Origin: CAVYPR01 sp052145775
Lineage (GTDB): Bacteria; Actinomycetota; Acidimicrobiia; Acidimicrobiales; RAAP-2
Direction: 5' to 3'
Assembly: GCA_052145775.1 (NCBI GenBank)
Contig: JBKQNY010000059.1
Span: forward strand, 1-40,487
DNA length: 40,487 nt
Position numbers and translations under genes: made by a program. The notes beneath the pieces are model-generated. The model ran no database searches. It was given only the letters and a program-made list of their open reading frames with translations, and was not told the origin of the DNA. Below, piece by piece: positions 6,780-15,041 of this stretch (its first letter is position 1; each line of letters starts with the position of its first letter).

Positions 6780-8041
6780 GCAGCCTGCGGTCCGGATTGC
6801 ACGTGAAACGCGGCCGGACGTTCCGACGCCGCAGGTTTCGGGCGGCCTTCACCGTGGGACTGGGCGTGATCGCGGTGTGGTTGGCCGTCTCCCTGGGCAG
6901 CGCGCTCACCAACCCCACCTACGGGAGCTCGCTGTCGGCTCGGTTCGCCGAGTGGGCCCGCCAGCACGGAGGGGCCTCGGTGGTCGACTGGACCGAGAAC
7001 GAGTGGTACAGCCACCACCCGCCGAAGGTCGGCGGCAAGCCGCCCGCCGGAGCGATCAAAACGCCCGCCGCCGTGCCGAAGATCGCCGCCACGTCGGGCC
7101 CGGCGCACCTCACTCCGCCGGCCCCCATCGAGCCCTTCGCCAGCCCGGCCATCCCCGGGGAGGGGCAGTGGTCCCCGGCCGGTCGCTCGGTGGGCGGCAT
7201 CCCCGCGGTGTACACCACCACGCTCCGGCCCGACGCCGTCCACACCAGCTACGTGGTGGGCGTGGCGTGGATGGACACCAAACTGCTCAAAGCGACGCTC
7301 TACTCGGGCAGCCAGATTCCCGGGGGCGGCCCCTACACCAATACGGCGCCCGTCGGGCCCGCCGCCTCCGACAACCTGGTGGCCGCGTTCAACGCGGGGT
7401 TCCTCATGTCGGAGGCCCAGGGCGGGTACTACACCGACGGGAAGACGGTCATCCCGCTGCGGACAGGGGCCGCGTCGTTCGTGGTCAACGCCGACGGCAC
7501 GGCGACGGTGGGCCAATGGGGCCGCGACGTCTCGATGACCTCCGACGTCGTCTCGGTCCGCCAGAACCTCGACCTGCTGGTGGACAACGGACAGCCGGTG
7601 CCCGGCCTCAACGCCGCCGACACCACGCAATGGGGCTTCACCCTCGGCAACCAGGTCTACGTGTGGCGCTCGGGGCTCGGGGTGACCGCCGACGGGGCAC
7701 TGGTCTACGTGGGCGGACCTGGCCTCAACATCACGGACCTGGCCAACCTCCTCGTGCGGGCAGGGGCGGTCAGGGGGATGGAGCTCGACATCAACACGAC
7801 ATGGGTGAACTTCAGCAGCTACGACCCCTCCACAGCCGCCGGACAGGCGTCGGCGGGGAACGGAACCGAGCTGCTCACGACGATGGCCGGCTCCCCCGGC
7901 CGTTACTTCGAGAGCTGGTGGGCCCGGGACTTCATCACGATGTCGGCCAGGACCACGGCGAACGTCGCCGCGACACCGCGGGCAAAGCACGGTTCGCTGT
8001 CCGCCCGGGCCCGGACAACGCCGACCTCGAAGGGCGCGTGA
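6776..8041 (+). CDS. Membrane-anchored phosphodiester glycosidase (NAGPA)-like protein
   Basis: This 421-residue protein has a basic N terminus and one transmembrane helix (about 25-44), followed by an external Pro/Ala-rich linker to about residue 135. The C-terminal domain (about 140-400) resembles the NAGPA/phosphodiester glycosidase family, with AFNAGFLM, a central QNLDLLV segment, and the acidic GMELDINTTW block near the usual catalytic Asp region. Family members are exported and act on sugar phosphodiesters or cell-wall glycans. The substrate here is unknown. It is coupled to the ferredoxin gene by ATGA and is followed closely by the lipid-linked arabinose genes, which hints at envelope work. 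Confidence 0.7.
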   Translation: MSSLRSGLHVKRGRTFRRRRFRAAFTVGLGVIAVWLAVSLGSALTNPTYGSSLSARFAEWARQHGGASVVDWTENEWYSHHPPKVGGKPPAGAIKTPAAVPKIAATSGPAHLTPPAPIEPFASPAIPGEGQWSPAGRSVGGIPAVYTTTLRPDAVHTSYVVGVAWMDTKLLKATLYSGSQIPGGGPYTNTAPVGPAASDNLVAAFNAGFLMSEAQGGYYTDGKTVIPLRTGAASFVVNADGTATVGQWGRDVSMTSDVVSVRQNLDLLVDNGQPVPGLNAADTTQWGFTLGNQVYVWRSGLGVTADGALVYVGGPGLNITDLANLLVRAGAVRGMELDINTTWVNFSSYDPSTAAGQASAGNGTELLTTMAGSPGRYFESWWARDFITMSARTTANVAATPRAKHGSLSARARTTPTSKGA

Positions 8042-8057
8042 GGTGGAGGCTCCGAGG

Positions 8058-9050
8058 ATGGGCGGCGGAGACGACGTACCGGCGACGACGGCGGACGTCC
8101 TTCATGTCGCCCAGCTCCGGTCCCTGAACGGGGTGACTACCCCGACCACTGAAGGGCGTCCTTTCGGGTGGGCCGTACTCGGGTTGTTTCGGGCGCTGCG
8201 GCCGCGACAGTGGACGAAGAATGTGCTGGTCTTCGTGGCGCCGGCCTCAGCTGGCGTGCTCGTCGATCCGGCGCAGTTCGGCCGCGCCGTGGCCGCCTTC
8301 TTGATCATGTGCACCGCGGCGTCGGGGGTGTACCTGGTGAACGATGCGGTCGACGCCGAGTCCGACCGGCTCCACCCCGAGAAGCGCCACCGTCCGGTCG
8401 CAGCCGGCGTCGTCCCCGGGACGGTCGCACTCTGGGTGGCAGCCGCCCTGTTGCTGTCGGCGCTTGCCTCGGCGTGGGTGCTGGCCGGATGGGAGCTGCT
8501 GGTGGTCGTCGGTCTCTACGTGGCCATCAGCATCGCCTACACGTTGTACCTCAAGCGCGAACCGGTGATCGAGCTGGTCGCCGTGGCCTCGGGCTTCGTC
8601 CTGCGGGCGATCGCCGGCGGCGTCGCCACCCACGTGCCTCCCTCCAACTGGCTCTTAGTGGTGACCTCGTTCGGCGCCCTGTTCGTGGTGACCGGCAAGC
8701 GGCTGGCGGAGCACCGGGAGCTTGGCCATGACCGGGCGCGCCACCGCCCGGTCCTGGCGCGCTACACCGAGAGCTTCCTCAACTCGACGCTGATCCTCAC
8801 GGCTGGGGTGACGGTCACCGCGTACTGCCTGTGGGCCTTCGAGCGCACCGGACTCATGTCCCGGGCCGGCCATCACCTCATCTGGATCCAGCTCACCGTC
8901 GTGCCGGTGGTGGTGGGCCTCTTGCTGGTGCTGCGCCTGGTCGATGGCGGTGACGGCGGTGCGCCCGAGGAGCTGGTGCTCCGTGATCGGTCGCTGCAGC
9001 TCCTGGCCGTGCTTTGGGCCCTGCTGTTCTCGATCGGCCTGTACGGATGA
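8058..9050 (+). CDS. UbiA-family decaprenyl-phosphate 5-phosphoribosyltransferase
   Basis: This 330-residue integral membrane prenyltransferase has about eight helices. The first Asp-rich motif NDAVDAESDRLHPEKRHRP (from N95) closely matches the form seen in mycobacterial Rv3806c, which transfers phosphoribose from PRPP to polyprenyl phosphate. The second loop (residue about 160, YTLYLKREPVIELV) is also typical. DprE1 and DprE2 follow directly, which supports this substrate over a quinone precursor. ATG 8058 has TGGAGG 8 nt upstream; GTG 8043 is an alternative. The phosphatase needed to dephosphorylate the product is not visible in this cluster. Confidence 0.88.
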   Translation: MGGGDDVPATTADVLHVAQLRSLNGVTTPTTEGRPFGWAVLGLFRALRPRQWTKNVLVFVAPASAGVLVDPAQFGRAVAAFLIMCTAASGVYLVNDAVDAESDRLHPEKRHRPVAAGVVPGTVALWVAAALLLSALASAWVLAGWELLVVVGLYVAISIAYTLYLKREPVIELVAVASGFVLRAIAGGVATHVPPSNWLLVVTSFGALFVVTGKRLAEHRELGHDRARHRPVLARYTESFLNSTLILTAGVTVTAYCLWAFERTGLMSRAGHHLIWIQLTVVPVVVGLLLVLRLVDGGDGGAPEELVLRDRSLQLLAVLWALLFSIGLYG

Positions 9051-10594
9051 GGTCCGACGAGGTTCGGGTGGGGGAGGTCGAGCGCTCGCGCCCATCCGTC
9101 CTGCTCGCCCGCGTCCCCGACCCGAGCCGACCGCCCGCCAATCTGACCGCCGGCGCCGGCCCAGGCCCCGGGTCGTCGGAGTCGGTGGGTCGGGCGCACG
9201 GCATCCCGACGCTGCTCACCGGCTGGGGGGGCACGCCCGGCTCTGCCGCCGTGCTGGTGCGACCGGAGGGGCCGGGGCCCCTGGAGCGGGTCGTCGCCGA
9301 GAGGGACTGCGGAGCTCCGCCGGGCGGAAGGGGCGTGATCCCCCGGGGGCTCGGGCGCAGCTACGGAGACGCCGCTCAGTGCGGGGGCGGGGTGGTCCTC
9401 GACATGTCGGCCTTCGACGCCGTGGGGGAGATCGATCTCGAATCGGGCCTGGTGGAGGCGGGGGGCGGGACGAGCATCGACGTGCTGCTCCGTCGGGTGG
9501 TGCCCCAGGGGTGGTTCGTCCCCGTCACCCCCGGTACCCGACAGGTGACGGTCGGCGGGGCGATCGCGGCCGATGTCCACGGGAAGAACCACCACCTCGA
9601 CGGCGGCTTCTGCTCGCACGTGGCCCGCCTCACGCTGGCCACGCCGACCGGTCCCCGGGTCGTAGGTCCAGATCTGGACGCCGGGTTGTTCTGGGCCACC
9701 GCCGGCGGCATGGGCCTGACCGGCGCGGTGGTGTCAGCCACCGTCCGCCTGTTGCCGGTCGAGACCAGCTGGATGGTGGTCGACACCGAGCGCTTCGGCG
9801 ACCTCGACAGCGTGATGTCCGCCATGGAGGCGACCGACGCCGACCACCGGTACTCGGTGGCGTGGGTCGACTGTTCGGGGGGCCGCGGCACGGGCCGATC
9901 GATCCTCAGTCGGGGCGACCACGCCCCGCGGGCCGCCCTCGGCCGGCGGCAGGAGGACGCCTTCGCCCTTCCGCCGCCTCCGCGCCTTCGGGTGCCGCGT
10001 CGGGCGCCCCGCGGGCTGATCAACTCCTCGACCGTGCAGCTCTTCAACGAGCTGTGGTTCCGTCGCACGCCGCGGCGCGAGACGGGCGCGCTCGTCTCGA
10101 TGTGGCCGTTCTTCTACCCGCTCGACGCCGTCGCCGACTGGAACCTCCTCTACGGCCGGGCCGGCTTCGTGCAGTACCAGTTCGCCGTGGGTCTTGACCG
10201 CGCCGACGTGGTGCGCCAGGCCGTCGCCATGGCCGCCGACGTCGGCGTGCCCTCGTCCCTGGCCGTGCTGAAGCGCTTCGGGCCGGGCGATCCGGGTCCG
10301 CTCTCCTTCCCCATGGAGGGTTGGACGCTGGCCCTCGACTTCCCGGTCGGACCCGGACGCCTGCCGGCGCTCCTCGACCGGCTGGACACGCTGGTGGTCG
10401 AGGCGGGCGGCCGGGTCTACCTGGCCAAGGACGCCCGGCTGTCCCCCGAGCTGTTCACCGCCATGTACCCGAGGGCGGCGGAGCTGGCAGCCGTGCGATC
10501 GCGGGTGGACCCCCGCGGGGTCCTTCGGTCCGACCTATCGCGGCGGCTGGGGATCGACCATGTGGGGCCGCAGGAAGAAACGGCCCGTGTTTGA
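9047..10594 (+). CDS. dprE1: DprE1-like decaprenylphosphoryl-ribose 2'-oxidase, FAD-dependent
   Basis: This 515-residue protein of the vanillyl-alcohol oxidase fold has an N-terminal FAD-binding half with RGLGRSYGD, the GGTSIDVLL strand and the HGKNHH motif (residues 178-183). The C-terminal substrate half carries QYQFAV, LKRFGPG and LSFPMEGW. These match DprE1, which oxidises decaprenylphosphoryl ribose to the 2-keto intermediate. There is no cysteine in the QYQF-to-LKRFG segment, where the benzothiazinone-reactive Cys of M. tuberculosis should lie. ATG 9047 overlaps the upstream stop. It overlaps dprE2 by 35 nt. Confidence 0.9.
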   Translation: MRSDEVRVGEVERSRPSVLLARVPDPSRPPANLTAGAGPGPGSSESVGRAHGIPTLLTGWGGTPGSAAVLVRPEGPGPLERVVAERDCGAPPGGRGVIPRGLGRSYGDAAQCGGGVVLDMSAFDAVGEIDLESGLVEAGGGTSIDVLLRRVVPQGWFVPVTPGTRQVTVGGAIAADVHGKNHHLDGGFCSHVARLTLATPTGPRVVGPDLDAGLFWATAGGMGLTGAVVSATVRLLPVETSWMVVDTERFGDLDSVMSAMEATDADHRYSVAWVDCSGGRGTGRSILSRGDHAPRAALGRRQEDAFALPPPPRLRVPRRAPRGLINSSTVQLFNELWFRRTPRRETGALVSMWPFFYPLDAVADWNLLYGRAGFVQYQFAVGLDRADVVRQAVAMAADVGVPSSLAVLKRFGPGDPGPLSFPMEGWTLALDFPVGPGRLPALLDRLDTLVVEAGGRVYLAKDARLSPELFTAMYPRAAELAAVRSRVDPRGVLRSDLSRRLGIDHVGPQEETARV

Positions 10595-11351
10595 CGCGTT
10601 CGGGCGCCCGCAGACGGTGGTGGTGCTGGGCGGGACGTCGGACATCGCCTCGTCGCTGATCGAGGCCCTGGTCGCCGGGGGCTGCCAGACGGTGGTGCTG
10701 GCCGGCCGGGACCGCGGGCGCCTCGACGAGGCGGCGTCACGTGCCGTGGCCGGCGGGGCCTCCTCGGCGCCGACGGTCGTCTTCGACGCCACCCGACCCC
10801 AGGAGGCGAAGGAGGTCATCGACCGGTGCGTGGCAGCGGCCGGAGGCTCGGTCGACCTCGTGGTGGTGGCGGTCGGCGCGCTGGGCGAGCAGGAGTCCGA
10901 CGTGACGCGCCCCGAGCGGGTGGCCGAGTCGGTCACCGTGAACTTCACGTGGCCCGCGGCCGCCCTGGCCGAGGTGGCGGTGCGCCTGCGGGCGCAGGGA
11001 CAGGGGAGGGTGGTGGTGCTCTCGTCGATCGCCGGGGTCCGGGTGCGCCCGGCCAACTACCTGTACGGCTCGGCCAAGCGCGGCCTGGACGCCTTCGCCG
11101 TGTCGCTCGGCGAGGACCTGACCGGCACGGGGGTCTCGGTGCACGTGGTGCGACCGGGCTTCGTGCGCTCCAAGATGACGGCGGGGCTCAAGCCGGCACC
11201 CTTCGCCGTCTCCCCGGCGGACGTGACCGCGGCCGTGCAGCGGGGCATCACCGACGACGAGCGGGTGGTGTGGGTGCCCGGCGTGCTGCGGTGGGTCTCG
11301 GTCCTCATGCGGCTCGTGCCCCCTGCCCTCTGGCGGCGGCTCCCCGGCTGA
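10560..11351 (+). CDS. dprE2: DprE2-like decaprenylphosphoryl-2-keto-arabinose reductase (SDR)
   Basis: This 263-residue short-chain dehydrogenase has the nucleotide loop VVLGGTSDIA (the GGTSDI form typical of DprE2 rather than TGxxxGIG), the catalytic serine in VLSSIAG and Y169-x3-K173. A C-terminal helix region suits membrane association. With DprE1 it completes the epimerisation of ribose to arabinose on the polyprenyl carrier. Its start lies inside dprE1, so translation is coupled. Function rests mainly on context plus motif. Confidence 0.88.
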   Translation: MWGRRKKRPVFDAFGRPQTVVVLGGTSDIASSLIEALVAGGCQTVVLAGRDRGRLDEAASRAVAGGASSAPTVVFDATRPQEAKEVIDRCVAAAGGSVDLVVVAVGALGEQESDVTRPERVAESVTVNFTWPAAALAEVAVRLRAQGQGRVVVLSSIAGVRVRPANYLYGSAKRGLDAFAVSLGEDLTGTGVSVHVVRPGFVRSKMTAGLKPAPFAVSPADVTAAVQRGITDDERVVWVPGVLRWVSVLMRLVPPALWRRLPG

Positions 11352-11407
11352 CGGCGCCCGGCTGGCGCGCCCGTCGTCGGCCACGTGGTCGGGGTCGACG
11401 ACGCCGT

Positions 11408-11413
11408 TAGTCT
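11408..11413 (+). promoter_or_regulatory. -10 element, leaderless type, for nadE
   Basis: TAGTCT is followed by 6 nt and the ATG at 11420. The preceding 68-nt gap after dprE2 has no clear -35 or Shine-Dalgarno sequence. Confidence 0.5.
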
Positions 11414-11419
11414 CTCTCC

Positions 11420-13162
11420 ATGTACCTGCGGGTGGCGCTGGCCCAGCTGAACACGGTGGTGGGCGACCTGTCGGGCAACGTCGAGCGGGTCGTGACCGCC
11501 CTGCGGTCGGCCGAAGCGGCTAGTGCCGACCTGTGCGTCTTCCCCGAGATGACCATCACCGGGTACCCGCCCGAGGATCTCCTCCTCAAGCCGGGCTTCG
11601 TGGCCGACAACGTGGCCGCGCTGGAGGAGGTCGCTGCGGCCAGCGCGTCGACGGTCGCCGTCGTGGGTTTCGTCGAGCCCCTCGACGGACCCGAGGCGGG
11701 GACCCCGGGTCCCGCGGCCCACCTGGCCAACGCCGCCGCCGTGTGCGCCGGGGGCTGCGTCCGCGGAACCTACCGCAAGCGGCGGCTCCCCAACTACAGC
11801 GTCTTCGACGAGGAGCGGTGGTTCGTCCCCGGGGAGGGTCCGCCGCCGCTGTTCGGGGTGGGAGGGGCGGTGGTGGGCGTCTCGATCTGCGAGGACGTGT
11901 GGTCACCCGGCGGTCCGGTGGCCGAACTCGGCCGAGCCGGGGCCCAGGTGGTGGTGAACATGAACGCCTCCCCGTACTCGCGTGGCCGCCGGGCCGAGCG
12001 GCTGTCCATGCTGGTCGAGCGGGCGGCCGAGGCCGGCTGCCCGCTCGTCTACGTCAACCAGGTCGGCGGCCAGGACGAGCTGGTCTTCGACGGGGCGAGC
12101 CTGGCGGTGGGGGCCGACGGCCTCCTCTTGGCGGCCGGCCGCCAGTTCGAGGAAGACCTCGTGGTGGTCGACGTCCCCCTGGCGACCCCTGCCGCGCCCG
12201 CCCGCACCGTCGAGGTCACCGACCGACCGGTCCGTCCGTCCGCCGGCCCCGTGCTGGCCCCCACCCCGCCAACCCCGCTCGGCGACGTGGCCGAGGTCTA
12301 CGAGGCGCTGGTGCTGGGCACCCGTGACTACCTGGCCAAGAACGGGTTCACCGGCGCCGTGGTCGGGCTCTCCGGCGGGATCGACTCGTCCCTGGTGGCC
12401 GCGGTGGCCGCCGACGCCGTCGGCCCCGACCGCGTCACCGGGCTCGCCATGCCCTCGCGCTACTCGAGCCCGGGGTCGGTCAGCGACGCCGTAGACCTGG
12501 CCCGACGGCTGGGCATCGCCCTCCACCAGGTCCCGATCGAGCGGGCCCACGCCGCCTTCTCCGACCTCCTGACCCCGGTGCTCGGGGACGCGCCGGCGGG
12601 GCTCGTCGACGAGAACCTCCAGTCGCGCGTGCGGGGCGTGGTGCTGATGGCCTTCTCCAACGCCACCGGGGCCATCGTGCTCACCACCGGCAACAAGTCG
12701 GAGATGGCCACGGGCTACTCGACCCTCTACGGCGACTCGGCCGGGGGGTTCGCCGTGATCAAGGACGTGCCCAAGACCCTCGTCTACGAGCTGTGCCGCC
12801 ACCGCAACGCCAGGGCCGAGGCCGCCGGCCTGCCCGGCCCCGTCCCCGAGTCGGTCCTGGAGAAGCCGCCCTCGGCCGAGCTCCGGCCCGACCAGCGCGA
12901 CGACCAGTCCCTCCCCCCCTACGACCTGCTCGACCCCGTCCTGGCCGCCTACGTCGAGCAGGACCGCACGGCGGCCGATCTGGTGGCCGAGGGCTTCGAC
13001 CCCGAGCTGGTGGTGCGGGTGGTGGGGCTGGTCGACGGGGCCGAGTACAAGCGGCGCCAGATGCCCCCGGGCGTGCGCATCACCACCAAGGCCTTCGGGA
13101 AGGACCGCCGGATGCCGATCACCAACCGCTACCGGGTGGCGGCGCCGGTGCGCCATGGGTGA
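11420..13162 (+). CDS. nadE: Glutamine-dependent NAD+ synthetase
   Basis: This 580-residue two-domain enzyme converts nicotinic acid adenine dinucleotide to NAD+ using glutamine. The N-terminal nitrilase-type glutaminase (about 1-260) shows FPEMTITGYPPED, YRKRRLPNY and the catalytic ICEDVW cysteine region. The C-terminal synthetase has the ATP pyrophosphatase loop S318-G-G-I-D-S323, then TTGNKSEMATGYSTLYGD, and it ends with the usual MPITNRYR tail. Length and motif order are normal. It begins a new transcription unit and overlaps the next gene by 8 nt. Confidence 0.95.
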   Translation: MYLRVALAQLNTVVGDLSGNVERVVTALRSAEAASADLCVFPEMTITGYPPEDLLLKPGFVADNVAALEEVAAASASTVAVVGFVEPLDGPEAGTPGPAAHLANAAAVCAGGCVRGTYRKRRLPNYSVFDEERWFVPGEGPPPLFGVGGAVVGVSICEDVWSPGGPVAELGRAGAQVVVNMNASPYSRGRRAERLSMLVERAAEAGCPLVYVNQVGGQDELVFDGASLAVGADGLLLAAGRQFEEDLVVVDVPLATPAAPARTVEVTDRPVRPSAGPVLAPTPPTPLGDVAEVYEALVLGTRDYLAKNGFTGAVVGLSGGIDSSLVAAVAADAVGPDRVTGLAMPSRYSSPGSVSDAVDLARRLGIALHQVPIERAHAAFSDLLTPVLGDAPAGLVDENLQSRVRGVVLMAFSNATGAIVLTTGNKSEMATGYSTLYGDSAGGFAVIKDVPKTLVYELCRHRNARAEAAGLPGPVPESVLEKPPSAELRPDQRDDQSLPPYDLLDPVLAAYVEQDRTAADLVAEGFDPELVVRVVGLVDGAEYKRRQMPPGVRITTKAFGKDRRMPITNRYRVAAPVRHG

Positions 13163-13739
13163 GGACCTGCCCCTCGGGGCCCTGCCGCTCGAGCGCGCGG
13201 CCGAGCTCGTCGGCGCCTACCGCTGGGCCGAGCGACGGCTGTTCGAGCTCACCGGCGCCTGGGCCGCCGAGGCCGACCTGCCGGCGCTCCAGGTCCACCT
13301 CGACCGGGTAAGCACCGAGCACGCCTGGCATGCCGAGCTCTGGGAGAACCGGCTCCCGGCGCTCGACGGCACCGACCGCGAAGCCCTCACCCGGCCGGTC
13401 GGCCCCGCCCTCGGCCCGCTGGTCGACGCCCTGGCCGCCACGGGCCCCACGCTCGGCCGGCTGGCCGGCCTCACCCGCGTGGTCCTGCCCCGGCTGCTGG
13501 TCACCTACGACCGCCACCTGGCGCGGGCCGTGCCGGTGGCCGACGGCCCGGTGGTGCGGGCGCTGCGCCTCGTGCGGCGCGACGAGCTCGAGGCGTGGGC
13601 CGAGGGGGAGGCCCTCTTGGAGGGGGCGCTGCGGACGGCGGCCGACGCCGAGGCCGCCGCCGAGACCCAGAAACGGCTGGAGGCGGTGCTGGTCGGTGCG
13701 GCGGTGGGCGAGGGCCTGGTGCCCTGGCCGGGGGACTGA
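13155..13739 (+). CDS. Ferritin-like fold protein, function unknown
   Basis: This 194-residue, all-helical, Ala/Glu/Leu-rich protein has RWAERRLFE near residue 25, STEHAWHAELW near residue 56 (an E-H-x2-H arrangement) and RRDELEAWAEGE near residue 145. Spaced Glu/His residues on helices recall ferritin-like proteins and tRNA-(ms2io6A)-hydroxylase relatives, but not every metal ligand can be assigned by eye. It overlaps nadE by 8 nt and so belongs to its operon. Treat it as a conserved-looking hypothetical protein with a tentative fold. Confidence 0.6.
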   Translation: MGEDLPLGALPLERAAELVGAYRWAERRLFELTGAWAAEADLPALQVHLDRVSTEHAWHAELWENRLPALDGTDREALTRPVGPALGPLVDALAATGPTLGRLAGLTRVVLPRLLVTYDRHLARAVPVADGPVVRALRLVRRDELEAWAEGEALLEGALRTAADAEAAAETQKRLEAVLVGAAVGEGLVPWPGD

Positions 13740-13960
13740 AAGCGGCCTCAGGGGCGGCGTTGCGGGCCCGGGGAGGCCTTGTCCGGCGGACCATGCGGTC
13801 CGGACACTTGACGGGGCCTGTAAAATGCGTCAACAGCACGTCGCGGGCGCAGAGCCGGAACAGCTCCGGATCCTCGGGCGGCGGGCACCAGGGTCGCGGC
13901 GGAGGGGGAAACCGCCGGGACCGACCACCAACACCCAATCAAAGGGAGGCTCGGTTCACC

Positions 13961-14899
13961 TTGGCCAAAGAACGCATAGAGCGCGACGACGAGGATCTCG
14001 TACGCCTCTATCTCACCGACATCGGTCAGTACCCCCTGCTGACCAAGGACGACGAGGTCCGCCTGGCCCAGGCCATCGAGGTCGGCCGCGAGGCCGAAGA
14101 GGAGATGAAGAAGGCCACCAAGGCCCTGAGCGCGGCCCGCAAGCGGGAGATCCGCCGGGCCATGTTCGACGGCGAGCAGGCGCAGCAGACCTTCGTCCAG
14201 TCCAACCTCCGCCTGGTGGTCTCCATCGCCAAGAAGTACCAGGCGTCGGGCCTGCCTCTCCTCGACCTCATCCAGGAGGGGAACCTCGGGCTCATGCACG
14301 CCGTCGAGAAGTTCGACTGGCGCAAGGGGTTCAAGTTCTCGACCTATGCCACCTGGTGGATCCGTCAGGCCATCACCCGCGGCATCGCCAACACCGGCCG
14401 CACCATCCGGCTCCCGGTGCACGCCGGTGACACGCTGGCCCGGGTGCAGAAGGCCCAGGCCCGTCTGGAGCTGAAGCTCGGCCGCCCGGCCACCCTGACC
14501 GAGCTCGGCATCGAGGTGGAGATGCCCGAGGACAAGCTGGTAGAGGCGCTCCGCTTCAGGGCCGAGCCGCTGTCGCTCTCCGAGCCCCTGCGCGAGGACG
14601 GCGACGCCGAGCTCGGCGACGTGGTCGAGGACCGCTCGGCCGAGTCCCCCTTCGAGGTCGCCGCCGTCTCGCTGCTGCCCGACGAGATCGGCCGGCTGCT
14701 GTCCCCGCTCGACGAGCGCGAGCGGGAGATCCTGCGGCTGCGCTTCGGCCTCGACCGGGGCGAGCCGAGGACGCTCGAGGAGGTGGGGGAGCACTTCAAC
14801 CTCACCCGGGAGCGGATCCGCCAGATCGAGGCCCGGGCCATGTCCAAGCTCCGCCACCCCTCCTCGGACACCGGGGCCCGGGACCTGCTCACCGTCTGA
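13961..14899 (+). CDS. RNA polymerase sigma-70 factor, principal-type (group 1/2)
   Basis: About 312 residues hold sigma region 1.2 (DDLVRLYLTDIGQYPLLT form), region 2 with NLRLVVSIAKKY and the -10-reading KGFKFSTYATWWIRQAI helix, region 3, and region 4 with the TLEEVGEHFNLTRERIRQIEARAMSKLRHP helix-turn-helix. Region 1.1 is absent. That suits a HrdB/SigB-like or short principal sigma. The start is TTG 13961, supported by AAAGGGAGG at 13941-13949; no nearby ATG or GTG gives the conserved N terminus. The 220-nt leader holds an AT-rich TAAAAT at 13821-13826 that could be a -10. Whether it is the housekeeping sigma needs the rest of the genome. Confidence 0.9.
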   Translation: MAKERIERDDEDLVRLYLTDIGQYPLLTKDDEVRLAQAIEVGREAEEEMKKATKALSAARKREIRRAMFDGEQAQQTFVQSNLRLVVSIAKKYQASGLPLLDLIQEGNLGLMHAVEKFDWRKGFKFSTYATWWIRQAITRGIANTGRTIRLPVHAGDTLARVQKAQARLELKLGRPATLTELGIEVEMPEDKLVEALRFRAEPLSLSEPLREDGDAELGDVVEDRSAESPFEVAAVSLLPDEIGRLLSPLDEREREILRLRFGLDRGEPRTLEEVGEHFNLTRERIRQIEARAMSKLRHPSSDTGARDLLTV

Positions 14900-14930
14900 G
14901 GCGCCCGGGCGCACGTCGGCCGAGCTCGGG

Positions 14931-14936
14931 TAGCAT
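14931..14936 (+). promoter_or_regulatory. -10 element, leaderless type, for the 24-aa peptide
   Basis: TAGCAT precedes the ATG at 14943 by 6 nt, the same geometry as several larger genes in this window. Confidence 0.45.
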
Positions 14937-14942
14937 CGCCTC

Positions 14943-15017
14943 ATGAAGAAGCTGCTCCTCCTTGCCCTGCTGATCACCCTCGGCGTCGTCGCCGCCAAGC
15001 GGCTGCGCGCCACCTGA
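14943..15017 (+). CDS. 24-residue single-helix membrane peptide
   Basis: The frame MKKLLLLALLITLGVVAAKR plus four residues encodes a positively charged start, one hydrophobic helix (about 4-18) and a basic C terminus. Support comes from its leaderless-type promoter (TAGCAT, 6 nt spacing) and from the hairpin starting 5 nt after its stop. Short peptides beginning MKKLLL occur in other actinobacteria (the DLW-39 group starts similarly but is longer). Too short for automatic gene calling; function unknown. Confidence 0.5.
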   Translation: MKKLLLLALLITLGVVAAKRLRAT

Positions 15018-15021
15018 ACCC

Positions 15022-15040
15022 GGGGCCGCCGGGCGGCCCC
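15022..15040. terminator. Bidirectional hairpin between convergent genes
   Basis: GGGGCCG (15022-15028) pairs perfectly with CGGCCCC (15034-15040) around a 5-nt loop. It fills the 24-nt gap between the small peptide gene and the minus-strand HAD gene. There is no U tract, as is common in GC-rich actinomycetes. Confidence 0.5.
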
Positions 15041-15041
15041 C

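Noticed and set aside
13808..13826. TTGACG followed by TAAAAT before the sigma gene as a full promoter
   Set aside because: The hexamers are only 7 nt apart, far from the required 16-18. At most the TAAAAT is a -10 without a matching -35.
13825..14430. ATG frame overlapping the sigma gene leader (starting MRQQHV)
   Set aside because: It continues out of frame through the sigma gene as an Arg/Pro/Gly-rich shadow; the TTG start with AAAGGGAGG gives the conserved sigma N terminus.
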